Source: a virus. From it: 30,793 nucleotides of DNA. The stretch lies in the IMG/VR virus record IMGVR_UViG_3300044638_008875, positions 1 to 30,793 of that record; one strand, given 5' to 3'. The notes beneath the pieces are model-generated. The model was not told the origin of the DNA. It searched no databases and saw only the letters and a program-made list of their open reading frames with translations. The position numbers and the translations under genes were made by a program. Of the stretch, positions 13,924 through 21,531 are shown one piece after another. Position 1 is the stretch's first letter, and each line of letters starts with the position of its first letter.

Positions 13924-14566
13924 ATCTTTTATTATCCACAAAGATAGCCTCTCTGTTTTAAATAAACTGACAGATGAGCAGGCTGGGAAGCTTTTTAAAG
14001 CAATTTTCGATTATCAAATAAACAATGTTTTGCCAGAAGATACATTAACATCGATTATTTTTGAACCGTTTTTAAATCAATTTAAAAGAGACGAAGAAAA
14101 ATATCAAAATGTTGTTGAAAGGAATAAAATCAATATTGCAAAGAGGTGGAATAAACCTAATACCAAAAATACCACTGGTAAAAATGGTATACCAAAAGAT
14201 ACCAAAAATACCGATAGTGATAGTAAGAATAAGAGTGATAGTGATAGTGATAGTAAGAATGATAATGATAGTAAGAATGATAGTAATTTATCTAATAATA
14301 TTAATATTAAAAATAAAAGATTTACAAAACCAACAATTCAGGAGCTAATATCTTTTTGCAATGAATTTGCACTTAACATCGACCCGCAACAATTTATTGA
14401 TTATTACGAAGCTAACGGTTGGAAAATCAATAAAAACCCAATGAAAGATTGGCAAGCCACTGCTAGAAATTGGCACCGCAGAAATGCCGATAAAATCACC
14501 ACAACCAAAAAAAGCAACATTGTCGATCCGATGGACTTCGTTCCGTCTTACGACTATGATTTTTAA
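13901..14566 (+). CDS. Replication initiator-like protein (DUF6291 type)
   Basis: A 221-residue protein. Residues 5-80 match the DUF6291 pattern (SFIIHKDSLSVLNKLTDEQA, then LFKAIFDYQINN and IFEPFLNQFKRDEEKY). A polar linker of S, D, N and K repeats follows (about residues 95-140). The C-terminal part (FIDYYEANGWKINKNPMKDW, then QATARNWHRRN) is typical of phage replisome organisers and initiators. In such phages the protein binds the origin and recruits the helicase with the loader encoded next. The linker-coding DNA contains repeats that may themselves be the origin. It overlaps the preceding gene by 23 bases. Confidence 0.75.
   Translation: MTNQAINKSFIIHKDSLSVLNKLTDEQAGKLFKAIFDYQINNVLPEDTLTSIIFEPFLNQFKRDEEKYQNVVERNKINIAKRWNKPNTKNTTGKNGIPKDTKNTDSDSKNKSDSDSDSKNDNDSKNDSNLSNNINIKNKRFTKPTIQELISFCNEFALNIDPQQFIDYYEANGWKINKNPMKDWQATARNWHRRNADKITTTKKSNIVDPMDFVPSYDYDF
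14160..14330. other. Candidate replication origin inside the initiator gene
   Basis: Two exact 14-base direct repeats ATACCAAAAATACC (14160-14173 and 14199-14212) flank a ten-base palindrome TGGTATACCA (14185-14194). Three copies of GATAGTAAGAAT follow (14219, 14249 and 14267), then about 40 bases that are almost only A and T. Repeats plus an AT-rich unwinding region inside the initiator gene is the layout of lambda-type origins. The repeats could instead merely reflect a low-complexity linker. Confidence 0.45.
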
Positions 14567-14583
14567 CTAAAAAACAAATAATT

Positions 14584-15141
14584 ATGATTAACTTAGAAAA
14601 TTTTCAAAAACAAATGAAGCTAATAACAACAGCTTATCAATTACAAGTTGGTAATGATTACTTTAGCTTGCTATTAGCTATATTGAATAAAAACAATATC
14701 ACCGATGCCGAGCTTGCCAATGCTTGCAATAAGATGATTAGCGAAATAGGGCTTGTAGAGTTTAGGAACTTGTATGGATATAACAACATCCCCGCACCTG
14801 CCGACTGGTTAAAATTATGCAGAACAGATTTAGATGATGCAGAATATCAAGTAGAATTGTTTTTAAGCGAGGCAGAGGGGTATTGTAGCAAATTGCCTAC
14901 ATTTTCTAATAAAATTACCGAAGAGGTTGCTAGGAGGCATTTCTGGGCGATTAAGTGGGACTTAAACAAAGATAATGATAAGAAAAAAGAAAGATTTTTT
15001 GTAAAGAGGGAGTTAAAAGAAATTTGGTTGGCAACAAGAACGAGATTTTACGACACCACTAGACCTTCACTTGTTTTTGAAATAGATAAAAAAGATACAA
15101 AATTGCTAGATATTGTAAAAAACCTAACAAAAAAAGTATGA
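14584..15141 (+). CDS. Putative helicase loader-type replication protein
   Basis: A 185-residue protein. The N-terminal half (FSLLLAILNKNNITDAELAN, then IPAPADWLKLC near residue 75) follows the pattern of phage proteins in which a small helical domain ends in a P-x-P-A-D/E-F motif, as in P-type helicase loaders. The C-terminal half is charged and helical with ARRHFWAIKWDL. It lies 17 bases after the initiator-like gene and overlaps the DUF1064 gene by four bases. The function is inferred mainly from position; the sequence match is weak. Confidence 0.55.
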   Translation: MINLENFQKQMKLITTAYQLQVGNDYFSLLLAILNKNNITDAELANACNKMISEIGLVEFRNLYGYNNIPAPADWLKLCRTDLDDAEYQVELFLSEAEGYCSKLPTFSNKITEEVARRHFWAIKWDLNKDNDKKKERFFVKRELKEIWLATRTRFYDTTRPSLVFEIDKKDTKLLDIVKNLTKKV

Positions 15142-15542
15142 AATTAAGATTTAAAAGCAACTACAAAAAAGCAAAAAGACCAAAATACAACAATGTAAAA
15201 ACGGCTGTAAAAAAAGACAATAAAATTGTTTTATATGATAGCAAAAAAGAGAGTAAGAGAGGCAAAGAGCTTGCCTTATTGCTAAAGGCTGGAGTTATTA
15301 AAGAGCTGGAGGAACAAAAGGTTTTTCTTTTACAAGAAAAATTTAAGGCAAGAGGAGTGAAGCCACCGCATAAGATACATACAGTGAGAGCTATCAAATA
15401 TTATGCAGATTTTTACTATTACGATAACGAAAAACAAGAATATGTTGTTGAAGATGCAAAAGGATGCAAAACAGAAGTTTATAAAGTCAAAAGCAAAATG
15501 TTTCGGTTAAGATACCCAGACCTGCTTTTTATAGAAAGTTAA
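15138..15542 (+). CDS. DUF1064 nuclease-like protein
   Basis: A 134-residue basic protein with the DUF1064 pattern: an N-terminal K-Y-N-N-V-K-T segment, VLYDSKKESKRGKELALLLK, then AGVIKELEEQKVFLL, RAIKYYADFYYYDNEKQEYV and VEDAKGCKTEVYKVKSKMF. The spaced E (SKKES), D (YYADF), E-D (VVEDAKG) and K are those of a restriction-endonuclease-like fold. Relatives in phages are thought to be endonucleases acting in recombination or packaging, possibly on branched DNA. It overlaps the preceding gene by four bases and ends the replication block. Confidence 0.8.
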   Translation: MKLRFKSNYKKAKRPKYNNVKTAVKKDNKIVLYDSKKESKRGKELALLLKAGVIKELEEQKVFLLQEKFKARGVKPPHKIHTVRAIKYYADFYYYDNEKQEYVVEDAKGCKTEVYKVKSKMFRLRYPDLLFIES

Positions 15543-15561
15543 AAATAATTAATAATTCTTG

Positions 15562-15590
15562 TTGACTCTTATCTTTTTATTATTTATACT
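15562..15590 (+). promoter_or_regulatory. Promoter of the DUF4116/recT block
   Basis: TTGACT at 15562-15567, 17-base spacer, TATACT at 15585-15590, about 20 bases after the DUF1064 stop codon. The sequence is close to consensus. Confidence 0.7.
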
Positions 15591-15597
15591 AGTTTTG

Positions 15598-15612
15598 TAA
15601 GAATTTTTCTTA
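15598..15612. promoter_or_regulatory. Operator of second type, TAAGAA-TTT-TTCTTA
   Basis: A perfect six-base inverted repeat seven bases after the -10 box. A close relative, TAAGA-TTTTT-TCTTA, lies in the same place after the promoter at 19336. The two sites share flanking TTATTAATTA and differ from the ATCGA operators, so they may bind a second regulator. Confidence 0.55.
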
Positions 15613-15642
15613 TTATTAATTAACAATTAAAAAACAAACAAA

Positions 15643-16248
15643 ATGAAAATGACAAATACAAAATATTGGTGGGACAACAAAGAATTTGTTCTTAAGGCTG
15701 TTAAGGTAAGTGGCGGGGATTTGCGATTTGCAAGTGAGGAGCTAAGAGGAGATAAAGAAATTGTTTTGGAGGCTGTAAAGGTAAATGGTAGAGCTTTAGA
15801 ATATGCGAGTGAAGAGCTAAGAGGCGATAAGGAAGTAGTTCTTGAGGCGGTTAAGGAAGAGGGTTCTGCTTTGGAATATGCTAGTGAGGAGCTTAGAGGC
15901 GATAAAGATGTGGTTCTTGAGACTGTTAAGGAAGATGGTTTTAGTTTGCGATTTGCTAGTGAGGAGCTACAAAATGATAAAGAAGTTGTTCTTGAGGCGG
16001 TTAGGCGAAATGGTTATGCTTTACCATATGCAAGCGAGGAGCTACAAAACGATAAAGAGGTGGCTCTTGAGGCTGTTAGGCGAGATGGTGAAGCTTTACA
16101 CTATGCAAGTGTAGAGCTACAAAATGATAAAGAGGTTGTTCTTGAGGCAATAATCAATAACTGGAATGTTTTTGATTGTGTTAGTTTCGAAATGAGAAAA
16201 GCAATTCAAGAAGAAATGAAAAAATTATTAAAAAACAACTTAAACTAA
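15643..16248 (+). CDS. DUF4116 tandem-repeat protein 1
   Basis: A 201-residue protein made of about seven 25-residue repeats with consensus DKEVVLEAVKxNGxALxYASEELxx, followed by a short basic helix. The repeats match DUF4116, a helical repeat known mainly from large viruses, protists and some intracellular bacteria, with no established activity; repeat arrays like this usually bind proteins. A second in-frame ATG at 15649 would give the same MTNT start as the two sister proteins and may be the true start. The next gene begins seven bases after the stop codon. DNA of the repeats is 75 bases per unit and could recombine. Confidence 0.85.
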   Translation: MKMTNTKYWWDNKEFVLKAVKVSGGDLRFASEELRGDKEIVLEAVKVNGRALEYASEELRGDKEVVLEAVKEEGSALEYASEELRGDKDVVLETVKEDGFSLRFASEELQNDKEVVLEAVRRNGYALPYASEELQNDKEVALEAVRRDGEALHYASVELQNDKEVVLEAIINNWNVFDCVSFEMRKAIQEEMKKLLKNNLN

Positions 16249-16255
16249 AAACAAA

Positions 16256-16771
16256 ATGACAAATACAGAAAATTGGAATAATAAAGAATTTGTTCTTAAT
16301 GAAGTAAAGGAAAATGGTTATACTTTAGAATATGCGAGTAAGGAGTTAAAAAATGATAAAGAAGTAGTTTTGAAGGCAGTTAAGCGAAGTGCTTGGGCTT
16401 TAGAATATGCAAGTGAGGAGCTAAAAAATAATAAAGAGGTAGTTTTGGAGGCAGTTAAGCGAAATGGTCGGGCTTTGAAATATGCTAGTGAGGAGCTAAA
16501 AAATAATAAAGAAGTAGTTCTTGAGGCAGTAAAAGAATATGCTTGGGCTTTAGAATATGCGAGTGAGGAGCTACGGAATGATAAAGAGGTTGTTTTGTCG
16601 TCTTTAAAAGAAAATCTTTGGAATCATTTATTTAGTAGTGATAGTGATTGTGGCATGAACCATCTTTCAAGTGAGGACTACGACAGCTGTAACAGCTGGT
16701 GCCGTGTAAAGAACGAGATTTTTAGTGCTTTACTATATGCAAAGATTGACTTAGAACAAAACAACAAATAA
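16256..16771 (+). CDS. DUF4116 tandem-repeat protein 2 with distinct C-terminus
   Basis: A 171-residue sister of the preceding protein, starting MTNTENWNNKEFVLNEVKEN. It has about five 25-residue DUF4116 repeats and then a different, cysteine-containing C-terminal segment of about 55 residues (SSDSDCGMNHLSSEDYDSCN), where the repeats decay. Near-identical N-termini of the three sisters show duplication within this phage lineage. The function is unknown. The different tail could give a different partner or act as an anchor. Confidence 0.85.
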   Translation: MTNTENWNNKEFVLNEVKENGYTLEYASKELKNDKEVVLKAVKRSAWALEYASEELKNNKEVVLEAVKRNGRALKYASEELKNNKEVVLEAVKEYAWALEYASEELRNDKEVVLSSLKENLWNHLFSSDSDCGMNHLSSEDYDSCNSWCRVKNEIFSALLYAKIDLEQNNK

Positions 16772-16774
16772 TTT
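16746..16774 (+). promoter_or_regulatory. Possible promoter for recT
   Basis: TTGACT (16746-16751) and TAATTT (16769-16774) with a 17-base spacer, inside the end of the DUF4116 gene. A dyad AGCAAG-A-CTTGCT at 16795-16807 follows, at the place where other promoters here carry an operator. Box quality is modest. Confidence 0.4.
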
Positions 16775-16833
16775 GCATTACATCTTAACAAGCGAGCAAG
16801 ACTTGCTATTATTAACTTAATTAAAAAAATAAA

Positions 16834-17691
16834 ATGACAAAAGAAATAACTAAATTTGATAAATTAAAAAGCAATCTTACGGAACAATTAGAAAAAGATT
16901 TGCAAGGTAATCCTAATGCGGAGCGATATATCAAGTCTGTTTTGATTGAAATATCAAAAACAAGTAACAATCCTAAAAAAGATTTAACACAATGCAGTTC
17001 TGCATCAATTTACACGGCAATTAAAAAAGCGATTGATTTGGGTTTGGAAATAGATGCAAGACAGCACTGCCATTTAGTTAAATATAAAACCAAAATAATA
17101 AAAGATAATAAAGAACTCTGTATTGAAAATGCAGATTTGCAAATAGGTTATCGTGGTTTTATCTATGCAATTAAAAGAGAATATCCCGATGCAAATATAA
17201 TTGTAAATCTAGTAAAAGAAGGCGATACATTAGAAATAATTGGAGAAGGCGATAATGTTAGCTATATCCACAAAAATACTAATCCTTTTGCCGATGGAAA
17301 AATATTAGGTGGTTATTGCTATATTTCTTACACTTTAGGAGATCGTAAAGTTTCAAAAATAGAATTAATCAATGAAGCTGAGCTAAAAACAATAAGAAGC
17401 AAGGCACAACAAGATTATGTTTGGAAAGAGTGGTATGAAGAAAAGTGTAAAGTTGCTATTGTCCGTAGAGCCTGCAAGATTATATTTGCAGGGCTTAATA
17501 ATAGTTTATTAAATAATATAATCGAGGCTGATAATCAAAATTACGATTTACAAAAAGAAACTGCCCCTGAAGTAAAAATTATAAATGACTTACCGCCATT
17601 AACAGATTTGCCACCTTTAACAGAAGAGGAGCAAGAGCAAATCGTTCAAGAGATTGAAAAAGGTAATCAAGAATTAAACAACTTAAACTAA
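16834..17691 (+). CDS. recT: RecT single-strand annealing recombinase
   Basis: A 285-residue RecT-family protein. Typical segments are NAERYIKSVLIEISKTSNNP, the LTQCSSASIYTAIKKAIDLG segment followed by LEIDARQHCHLVKY, ADLQIGYRGFIYAIKRE, and the C-terminal WKEWYEEKCKVAIVRRACKI. The protein anneals complementary single strands and works with a 5'-3' exonuclease, here the YqaJ-type enzyme encoded at 18284. It also may interact with the phage SSB (28268). An intervening DUF4116 gene separates it from the exonuclease, which is unusual because the pair is normally adjacent. The acidic, proline-containing C-terminal tail is variable in the family. Confidence 0.93.
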   Translation: MTKEITKFDKLKSNLTEQLEKDLQGNPNAERYIKSVLIEISKTSNNPKKDLTQCSSASIYTAIKKAIDLGLEIDARQHCHLVKYKTKIIKDNKELCIENADLQIGYRGFIYAIKREYPDANIIVNLVKEGDTLEIIGEGDNVSYIHKNTNPFADGKILGGYCYISYTLGDRKVSKIELINEAELKTIRSKAQQDYVWKEWYEEKCKVAIVRRACKIIFAGLNNSLLNNIIEADNQNYDLQKETAPEVKIINDLPPLTDLPPLTEEEQEQIVQEIEKGNQELNNLN

Positions 17692-17697
17692 AATAAA

Positions 17698-18279
17698 ATG
17701 ACAAATACAGAAAATTGGAACGATAAAGACTTTGTTCTGGAGAAAGTTGAGCAAAATGGCTTGGCTTTGGAATATGCAAGTGAAGAGTTGCAGAATGATA
17801 AAGAGGTAGTTCTTAAGGCGGTAAAACAAGATAGTCGGGCTTTAAGAGTTGCTAGCAAAGAACTAAGAAGCGATAAAGAGGTTGTTTTAGAAGCAGTGAA
17901 ACAACTTGGGCTTGCTTTAGGATATGCAAGCAAAGAGCTAAGAAATGATAAAGAGGTTGTTCTTAAAGCAATTTGGCAAAGAGGCGATGCTTTACAATAT
18001 GCAAGTGATGAATTGAAAAATGATAAAGAGTTTGTTTTGAAAGTAGTAAGGCAAGGTGGTTATGATTTAGGATATGTAAGTAAGGGGTTGCAGAACGATA
18101 AAGAAGTAGTTTTGGAAGCAGTGAAACAATGTGGTCGGGCTTTGAAATATGCAAGCGAAGAGCTAAAAAATGATAGAGATGTAGTTATTAAGGCAATAAT
18201 TAGTGACTGGGATGCTTTTAAGTATGCTAGTTTTAAAATAAAAAAAGCAATTCAAGAATTATTAATAAAAGGATTATAA
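17698..18279 (+). CDS. DUF4116 tandem-repeat protein 3
   Basis: A 193-residue protein with about seven DUF4116 repeats, beginning MTNTENWNDKDFVLEKVEQN six bases after recT. The repeat consensus is the same as in the sisters at 15643 and 16256, but with more diverged units (KEFVLKVVRQGGYDLGYVSK). The last unit and tail (KKAIQELLIKGL) match the end of the first sister (KAIQEEMKKLL), so proteins 1 and 3 are the closest pair. Its place between recT and the exonuclease suggests either a link to recombination or tolerated insertion of a duplicating gene. Confidence 0.85.
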   Translation: MTNTENWNDKDFVLEKVEQNGLALEYASEELQNDKEVVLKAVKQDSRALRVASKELRSDKEVVLEAVKQLGLALGYASKELRNDKEVVLKAIWQRGDALQYASDELKNDKEFVLKVVRQGGYDLGYVSKGLQNDKEVVLEAVKQCGRALKYASEELKNDRDVVIKAIISDWDAFKYASFKIKKAIQELLIKGL

Positions 18280-18283
18280 AAAC

Positions 18284-19339
18284 ATGAAAAATAGATTTCA
18301 AATTATCGGAGCCAGTGAAGTTGCTGGCTTATTAAAAGAATATGCTGGCAATTTACTTGCCGAAAACATTATCAACGAAGAGCAATTTAATAAAATCTCT
18401 AAAATGCCGAGTTATCTTGAAACAAGATATTCTTTAGCAAAAAAATTAGAAATGAACGAAGTGTATTTTGAAAAATATTCAAAATCTATGGAAAATGAAG
18501 CTATGCAAAGGGGTAAAGATTGCGAGCAAATGGTTGCAGAAGATTATTTAGCAACAACCAATGCAAAAATAGTTGAAGAGCAAACTAGTGTAGATGATTT
18601 AATTACTGGAACTATTTTTCCTTTTAGGGCAACTATTGATTACATTCTTGATAATGGCAAAATTCTTGAGATTAAAACAACGGCAATTAGCCAATGGGAA
18701 TTTAACTGTGGAGATGATGATAGTTATAGAATGCCTTATAATTATTATATTCAAGTGCAGGCACAGATGTGGATGCATAAGAAAGAAGAGGCGATAATAT
18801 ATATTGCTGGTATCGAAACTGTAAAAAACGGCAAAGATAAAAGTTATAATATTTTGCAAACTAAATCATTCGAATTAAAAAAAGATAATGCAATAATTAA
18901 GGCAATAAAAACTTCGCTTATTTGGTTTAGTTACGAATTTAAAAAAGGAGTTTTATTTAATAAGGCGGAAGAGAATAAAACTGCAAAAGACAAGCAAATA
19001 GATGAGTTCTTAATCCACGAGGCTGACACGGTAGACATAGAGCCAAATGATAATCTTACTTATAAAATAGCAAGATTAAAAGAAATAGAGGCTTTTGTAA
19101 AAGAATATGAAAAACTAGAAAAAGAAATAAAAGAAGAAATTAAAGCGACAATGCAAAATTTACAAAAAGGTAGAGCAAGAATTAGTCACAATTCTTATAA
19201 TGTTGAAGCTAAATTTAGCAAAACATCTTTTCATACCGAAGAGACAATTACTTCTGCTATTGAAAAAGTAAAAAAACTTAATGTTGGCGATGTATCTTCG
19301 CCTGCAAAATTTTTATTAAAAATTAATAATTTTATTTGA
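18284..19339 (+). CDS. YqaJ-type phage exonuclease
   Basis: A 351-residue nuclease of the YqaJ/lambda Exo-like fold. Visible motifs are AMQRGKDCEQMVAEDYLATT (active-site glutamates), FRATIDYILDNGKILEIKTT (the D-x(n)-E-x-K core, with EIKTT) and YYIQVQAQMWMHKKEEAIIY (the conserved Q-x-Q). The C-terminal 100 residues are helical and basic. It degrades one strand of duplex DNA to produce tails for RecT. The start is four bases after DUF4116 protein 3. The TGA stop lies inside the -35 box of the next promoter. Confidence 0.9.
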   Translation: MKNRFQIIGASEVAGLLKEYAGNLLAENIINEEQFNKISKMPSYLETRYSLAKKLEMNEVYFEKYSKSMENEAMQRGKDCEQMVAEDYLATTNAKIVEEQTSVDDLITGTIFPFRATIDYILDNGKILEIKTTAISQWEFNCGDDDSYRMPYNYYIQVQAQMWMHKKEEAIIYIAGIETVKNGKDKSYNILQTKSFELKKDNAIIKAIKTSLIWFSYEFKKGVLFNKAEENKTAKDKQIDEFLIHEADTVDIEPNDNLTYKIARLKEIEAFVKEYEKLEKEIKEEIKATMQNLQKGRARISHNSYNVEAKFSKTSFHTEETITSAIEKVKKLNVGDVSSPAKFLLKINNFI

Positions 19340-19364
19340 CTATTAAAAATTATTTGTTTAAATA
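19336..19364 (+). promoter_or_regulatory. Promoter of the accessory block at 19420
   Basis: TTGACT at 19336-19341 overlaps the exonuclease stop codon; a 17-base spacer leads to TAAATA at 19359-19364. Confidence 0.55.
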
Positions 19365-19370
19365 GGTTTA

Positions 19371-19385
19371 TAAGATTTTTTCTTA
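19371..19385. promoter_or_regulatory. Operator of second type, TAAGA-TTTTT-TCTTA
   Basis: Perfect five-base arms seven bases after the -10 box; matches the site at 15598 in sequence and position, and is followed by the same TTATTAATTA. Confidence 0.5.
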
Positions 19386-19407
19386 TTAATTAATTATTAA
19401 CAAAACT

Positions 19408-19413
19408 GGAGGG
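19408..19413 (+). promoter_or_regulatory. Strong Shine-Dalgarno site GGAGGG
   Basis: GGAGGG lies six bases before the ATG at 19420. Almost all other genes in the window have A-rich leaders without such a site, so this gene may be translated at an unusually high level. Confidence 0.7.
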
Positions 19414-19419
19414 TAAATA

Positions 19420-19848
19420 ATGTCGATGCAACAACTTATAGAAAATTGGAACTTAGAGCAAAAAAGAATTTCTGCAGAGGAGTATTGCTTAGGAAGTTTA
19501 ATTGAAGATTTAAAAAATATAAAATCTGATTTAATTGTCGAAATTGATAATGGAAAATTTCCTTCTAGAGAGTATTTATCTATTTTTTACAGCTGGAGAG
19601 GTAGATATTGTGAGTTGGCAATGGAATTTAGCGATAATAACCAGAATATAACTGTTAATGATTTATTAGAAAAGGCTGAGTTGGTTAATGGAAAATATCT
19701 TTTTGGCTTCAAGGGTGGACGGTATTTAATGGACTTAGAAACCCCAATTCATATTGCAAATTATGGCACTTCTGGAAATATAAAACTAATTGGAGTTTAC
19801 GAACATAACGGAAAGGCTATTTTAAAAACAAGAATTGAGGATGAGTAA
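19420..19848 (+). CDS. Conserved phage protein of unknown function (YKGG-type)
   Basis: A 142-residue protein whose pattern I know from many phages without an assigned function: an N-terminal helix (LGSLIEDLKNIKSD) leading to a strand with FPSREYLSIFYSWRGRYCEL, then VNDLLEKAELVNGKYLFGFK with GGRYLMD, and a strand with TPIHIANYGTSG. The start is set by the strong Shine-Dalgarno site. The end overlaps the next start codon by one base. Usually it is found among early accessory genes. Confidence 0.7.
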   Translation: MSMQQLIENWNLEQKRISAEEYCLGSLIEDLKNIKSDLIVEIDNGKFPSREYLSIFYSWRGRYCELAMEFSDNNQNITVNDLLEKAELVNGKYLFGFKGGRYLMDLETPIHIANYGTSGNIKLIGVYEHNGKAILKTRIEDE

Positions 19849-20459
19849 TGTATTTGCAAGAACTTATAATACAAAGCGAAAAATTAGCTCAAGCAATAGT
19901 TTTAGCTAAATTAAAAAACAATAAAAACTATGATTTAAAAAATTGTTTTAAATATATTCCGCCAGACGACCCCGTTTTATTTTTGTATAAAAAAGATTTG
20001 AAACTTTTTCAAAAATATTTTAAAAGTCATATCGGGCTTTATGTTGACGATAACAAAGACGAAGAAATTTTTATTGCAAATGATATAAAATCACTTGTTG
20101 AAGGCATAGCGGAAGTAAAAACAAGACCCGTCACAATATTCTTGTCAATAGCGGATAGTCAAACTTTTATAAAAGCAAATGATATTGCCAAAAAGTTAAA
20201 AGAAAAATATGGAGTTGAAAAAGTAAATGTTTTTGCATTGCATTGTTTTGTGGAAAACCCACCGCCTGATTGGGCTATTGTAAATCAAGATGGTTCGTTT
20301 GGTTATTTTGATGAAAAAGAGCAAAAAATGAAAAATGCTTGGTTTGATAAGCTAATAACTACAAACTCGATGGGTATTCTTAAAGTTGAAAACAGTGAAA
20401 GGTTACAGGTTATCGATTGCTCTGATATTTTTAACGATTATTTAAAACAAAAAAACTAA
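19848..20459 (+). CDS. Degenerate PRPP synthetase/phosphoribosyltransferase-like protein 1
   Basis: A 203-residue protein related to the one at 25645. The C-terminal two thirds follow the layout of PRPP synthetase: a strand and helix (VTIFLSIADSQTFIKANDIA, where an enzyme has the acidic PRPP loop), KYGVEKVNVFALHCFV, and WFDKLITTNSMGILKV with ERLQVIDCSDIFNDYL, matching the T-N-T region and closing helix of the family. The PRPP loop acids are mostly gone and the N-terminal PRPP synthetase domain is missing, so catalysis is doubtful. A regulatory or ligand-binding role is possible. It starts in the stop codon of the preceding gene. Confidence 0.55.
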   Translation: MYLQELIIQSEKLAQAIVLAKLKNNKNYDLKNCFKYIPPDDPVLFLYKKDLKLFQKYFKSHIGLYVDDNKDEEIFIANDIKSLVEGIAEVKTRPVTIFLSIADSQTFIKANDIAKKLKEKYGVEKVNVFALHCFVENPPPDWAIVNQDGSFGYFDEKEQKMKNAWFDKLITTNSMGILKVENSERLQVIDCSDIFNDYLKQKN

Positions 20460-20462
20460 ACT

Positions 20463-20852
20463 ATGGAAAATCAAGAAAAACCGCAATTTCAAATTGAATG
20501 TATTGAACCAACAGAAATTTCTCTTTATCAAAGCGGTGGCTATTATTATAGAATTACTTTAGCAATAAAAGTAATACAAAATTACAAAACACAAAGAGCC
20601 ACCGCTTTTTCACAATCTATTAAGCTGGAGGGGAAATTGACTTATAAAAATTTCATAAATTTTTCTTTTTCCTCTCTTATTCAAGGGGAATGTTTTAAAA
20701 AAGAAATTACTAAAATCATCTTCAATAATAAATCGGAGTTAGAATCTAATATTTCAAGAAAAAAAACTGAAATTGAAGAGTTGGAAAACACTTTGGTGGG
20801 AATAAAAGATTTAAAAACAGAAGAGTTTATTAATCTTTTTCCATCTTACTAA
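20463..20852 (+). CDS. Unknown small phage protein
   Basis: A 129-residue protein. The first half is beta-rich (ISLYQSGGYYYRITLAIKVI), the last 45 residues form a predicted coiled coil (SELESNISRKKTEIEELENT). No family is recognised. It begins three bases after the preceding stop codon, so it is part of the same operon. Confidence 0.65.
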   Translation: MENQEKPQFQIECIEPTEISLYQSGGYYYRITLAIKVIQNYKTQRATAFSQSIKLEGKLTYKNFINFSFSSLIQGECFKKEITKIIFNNKSELESNISRKKTEIEELENTLVGIKDLKTEEFINLFPSY

Positions 20853-20862
20853 AAAATAAATT

Positions 20863-21165
20863 ATGATAGATAAAAATTATAAAAAAATTTTGCAAATGAT
20901 AAAGAGAAGTTCTTCTGTAGAGCATCCTATTTGTTTGCAAGATATTTTGATATTGTTAAAAAATAATAATATCAATCCTTTTGTCTCTTATAGAGATGAA
21001 AGCAATATTGCAACATTATCATTTTTTCCACCGCAATCAACAAATGATATTATAAGTCAGGGTGGTATGAAATCAATTGTTTTATTTTGTTACGATTTAA
21101 CTAAATCACTTGAAAAACAAAATGCCGAAACTTTGGAAAAAATTTCTGATATATTACAACAATAA
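20863..21165 (+). CDS. Unknown small phage protein
   Basis: A 100-residue protein with alternating helix and strand (YKKILQMIKRSSSVEHPICL; IATLSFFPPQSTNDI; SIVLFCYDLTKSLEKQNAET). No motif or family is recognised. It lies ten bases downstream of the preceding gene in the same operon. Confidence 0.6.
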   Translation: MIDKNYKKILQMIKRSSSVEHPICLQDILILLKNNNINPFVSYRDESNIATLSFFPPQSTNDIISQGGMKSIVLFCYDLTKSLEKQNAETLEKISDILQQ

Positions 21166-21174
21166 ACTTATAAA

Positions 21175-21504
21175 ATGAAAAACGATAAAACCTTCGAAAC
21201 TACTTATATAGTAAAAACCTTGGCAGACGGTAAATCATCCAATCTAATAACTGAAATACAAAAGCTAGAAAATGAAGTCAAAAGATATAATGATTTACAA
21301 AAATTTACTATTATTCAACCAATTTTAATCTTAATAGGATTATTCCTAATAATTCGTGAATTTAAAACTAAACAAATGTCATCATTTTATTTCGGTTTTA
21401 TGCTAGGAATATCATTAGTCTCATTTATATCGATTTTATCGAAAAAGGGTTATATGCAAGCTTTTTTTGAAACATTACAAGCTTTTTTTAAAGCACTATT
21501 TTAA
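21175..21504 (+). CDS. Chimeric small membrane protein
   Basis: A 109-residue protein made of two parts seen separately nearby. Residues 1-42 (KTFETTYIVKTLADGKSSNL, then ITEIQKLENEVKRYNDLQK) match the N-terminus of the protein at 22668. Residues about 45-109 (PILILIGLFLIIREFKTKQM, then SSFYFGFMLGISLV) match the protein at 21532 and hold two predicted membrane helices joined by a basic loop. The DNA of the membrane part is very similar to the copy 250 bases downstream. It is most simply explained by duplication and fusion. Its function is unknown. Confidence 0.7.
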   Translation: MKNDKTFETTYIVKTLADGKSSNLITEIQKLENEVKRYNDLQKFTIIQPILILIGLFLIIREFKTKQMSSFYFGFMLGISLVSFISILSKKGYMQAFFETLQAFFKALF

Positions 21505-21531
21505 AATAAAAAAATTACAAAAAACTAAACT

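Noticed and set aside
15643-18279. 75-base repeated DNA as a CRISPR array
   Set aside because: The units are in-frame protein repeats of DUF4116 without constant repeats separated by unique spacers.
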